Source: Bacteroidales bacterium UBA3844 | Lineage (GTDB): Bacteria > Bacteroidota > Bacteroidia > Bacteroidales > Paludibacteraceae | Direction: 5' to 3' | Length of the DNA stretch: 64,000 nt | Assembly: GCA_002392915.1 (NCBI GenBank) | Contig: DGHQ01000049.1 | Span: forward strand, 80,458-144,457 | Part shown: piece by piece, positions 63,476 through 64,000 of the stretch | How the letters are laid out: the number at the start of each line of letters is the position of its first letter | Numbering within the stretch: the first letter of the stretch is position 1 | Position numbers and translations under genes: made by a program | Notes under the pieces: generated by a model | What the model was told of the DNA's origin: nothing | Databases searched by the model: none | The model's input: only the letters and a program-made list of their open reading frames with translations

Positions 63476-63845
63476 CCGTAGCACCGCAGGTGCGAATCCC
63501 CTAGCGTAGGGTTTCAACCCTACGCGACGTGACATTACGCGACATGAATGTAAATGTAAATTTGGAATCTCCCAGTGCCGCAGGCACGATACAACCTAGC
63601 GTAGGGCGTGAGCCCTACGCTATATATGCCCTACGCAATAATTACCCACGTTGGAGTGCCAACGGTGCGACATCATCCAACGTAGGGTTTTAACCCTACG
63701 CAACGTAATCCCTTCCGCATGAGCCCAGCGCCAACGGCGCGACATAACCCAACGTGGGGCGTGAGCCCTACGTCGCATGCCCCTCCGCATGGTCTCAGCC
63801 CCGAAGGGGCGTCATCACCAGCGTATGGTTTGAGCCTATGCCATG
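63476..63845. repeat. R3 array of paired palindromes
   Basis: At least four imperfect units, each with a GC-rich stem of the type ACCGCAGGTGCG or CCCCGAAGGGGC followed by a CGTAGGGNNTNANCCCTACG stem. Unit centres are near 63490/63515, 63580/63610, 63655/63690, 63735/63765 and 63800/63830. Arms vary with compensating changes. No gene is seen from 63468 to the end; the last 150 bases are AT-rich and unassigned. Confidence 0.8.
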
Positions 63846-64000
63846 TCCGGAAAATTATACTGGCATGATTCGAACCCGTCCATCCGTCCTGTATCGCCTG
63901 GTTTAGTGTTAAAAAATGTAAAAAAATTATCTCGCATAATATCAGCGATTTATGAACATTTCTGAAAAATAATTCGCGAAACGCTTGCGCAGGACGGAAA

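Noticed and set aside
63865..63900. tRNA fragment / attachment site (GGTTCGAATC-like on the minus strand)
   Set aside because: The bases resemble a T-loop but the flanking arms do not pair and no other tRNA part is present.

Overview
The window looks like a chromosomal segment of a Bacteroidales bacterium, most likely a Prevotella-like or other gut/rumen lineage that carries a type IX secretion system (T9SS). The evidence is the promoter class (about two dozen TAnnTTTG -7 boxes, several with TTTG about 19-21 bases upstream), the gene order DUF6089-uppS-bamA-ompH-ompH-ompH-murI, a type III glutamine synthetase, BspA-like leucine-rich proteins, a PorZ-like T9SS component, and many secreted proteins ending in T9SS sorting domains (both the short 'A' type and the CHU_C/gliding 'B' type). 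Strain or species cannot be named from the sequence alone.

Layout. 1-2.7 kb: the end of a DUF4143-type ATPase, a small lipoprotein and an unassigned protein. 2.7-3.9 kb: a decayed stretch with two broken KilA-N fragments nested between repeats. 3.9-9.4 kb: a minus-strand operon (DUF4293 membrane protein, CHU_C surface protein, tilS, recA, hflX). 9.5-13 kb: two BspA-like LRR genes in opposite orientation flanking a PurF paralogue that lacks the catalytic cysteine. 13-16.2 kb: an outer-membrane barrel, a broken flavoprotein gene and a two-gene ATPase/nuclease-like module. 16.4-21.4 kb: a tightly overlapping operon of c-di-AMP synthase, LolD-type ATPase, ComF and a DNA primase fused to 5-formyltetrahydrofolate cyclo-ligase. 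21.9-28.8 kb: envelope biogenesis (DUF6089, UppS, BamA, three OmpH/Skp paralogues), tRNA-Trp and MurI. 29.6-31.2 kb: HAD phosphatase, VanZ-like protein, initiator tRNA. 31.8-41 kb: tandem-domain GH26 enzyme, PorZ, ArgB, RdgB, rpmH, GH30 enzyme. 41-47.8 kb: glnN, GH16 lipoprotein, WYL regulator, lipoprotein, tRNA-Leu. 48-59.5 kb: two adjacent paralogous GH8-like surface proteins, the second 2,714 residues long. 59.5-64 kb: duplicated repeats, LD-carboxypeptidase, metG and a palindromic repeat array.

How it fits together. Five loci encode secreted glycan-active enzymes (GH26, GH30, GH16, GH8, GH8). Four of them carry a T9SS sorting domain, and one T9SS attachment-complex component (PorZ) is encoded among them, so the common theme is surface polysaccharide degradation. 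No SusC/SusD pair is present, so this is not a classic polysaccharide utilisation locus. The points most worth following up are the primase/cyclo-ligase fusion, the cysteine-less PurF paralogue between inverted LRR paralogues, the ATPase + PD-(D/E)xK-like gene pair (candidate defence module), the nested domain architecture of the giant GH8-like protein, and several families of interspersed palindromic repeats that fill most long intergenic gaps.
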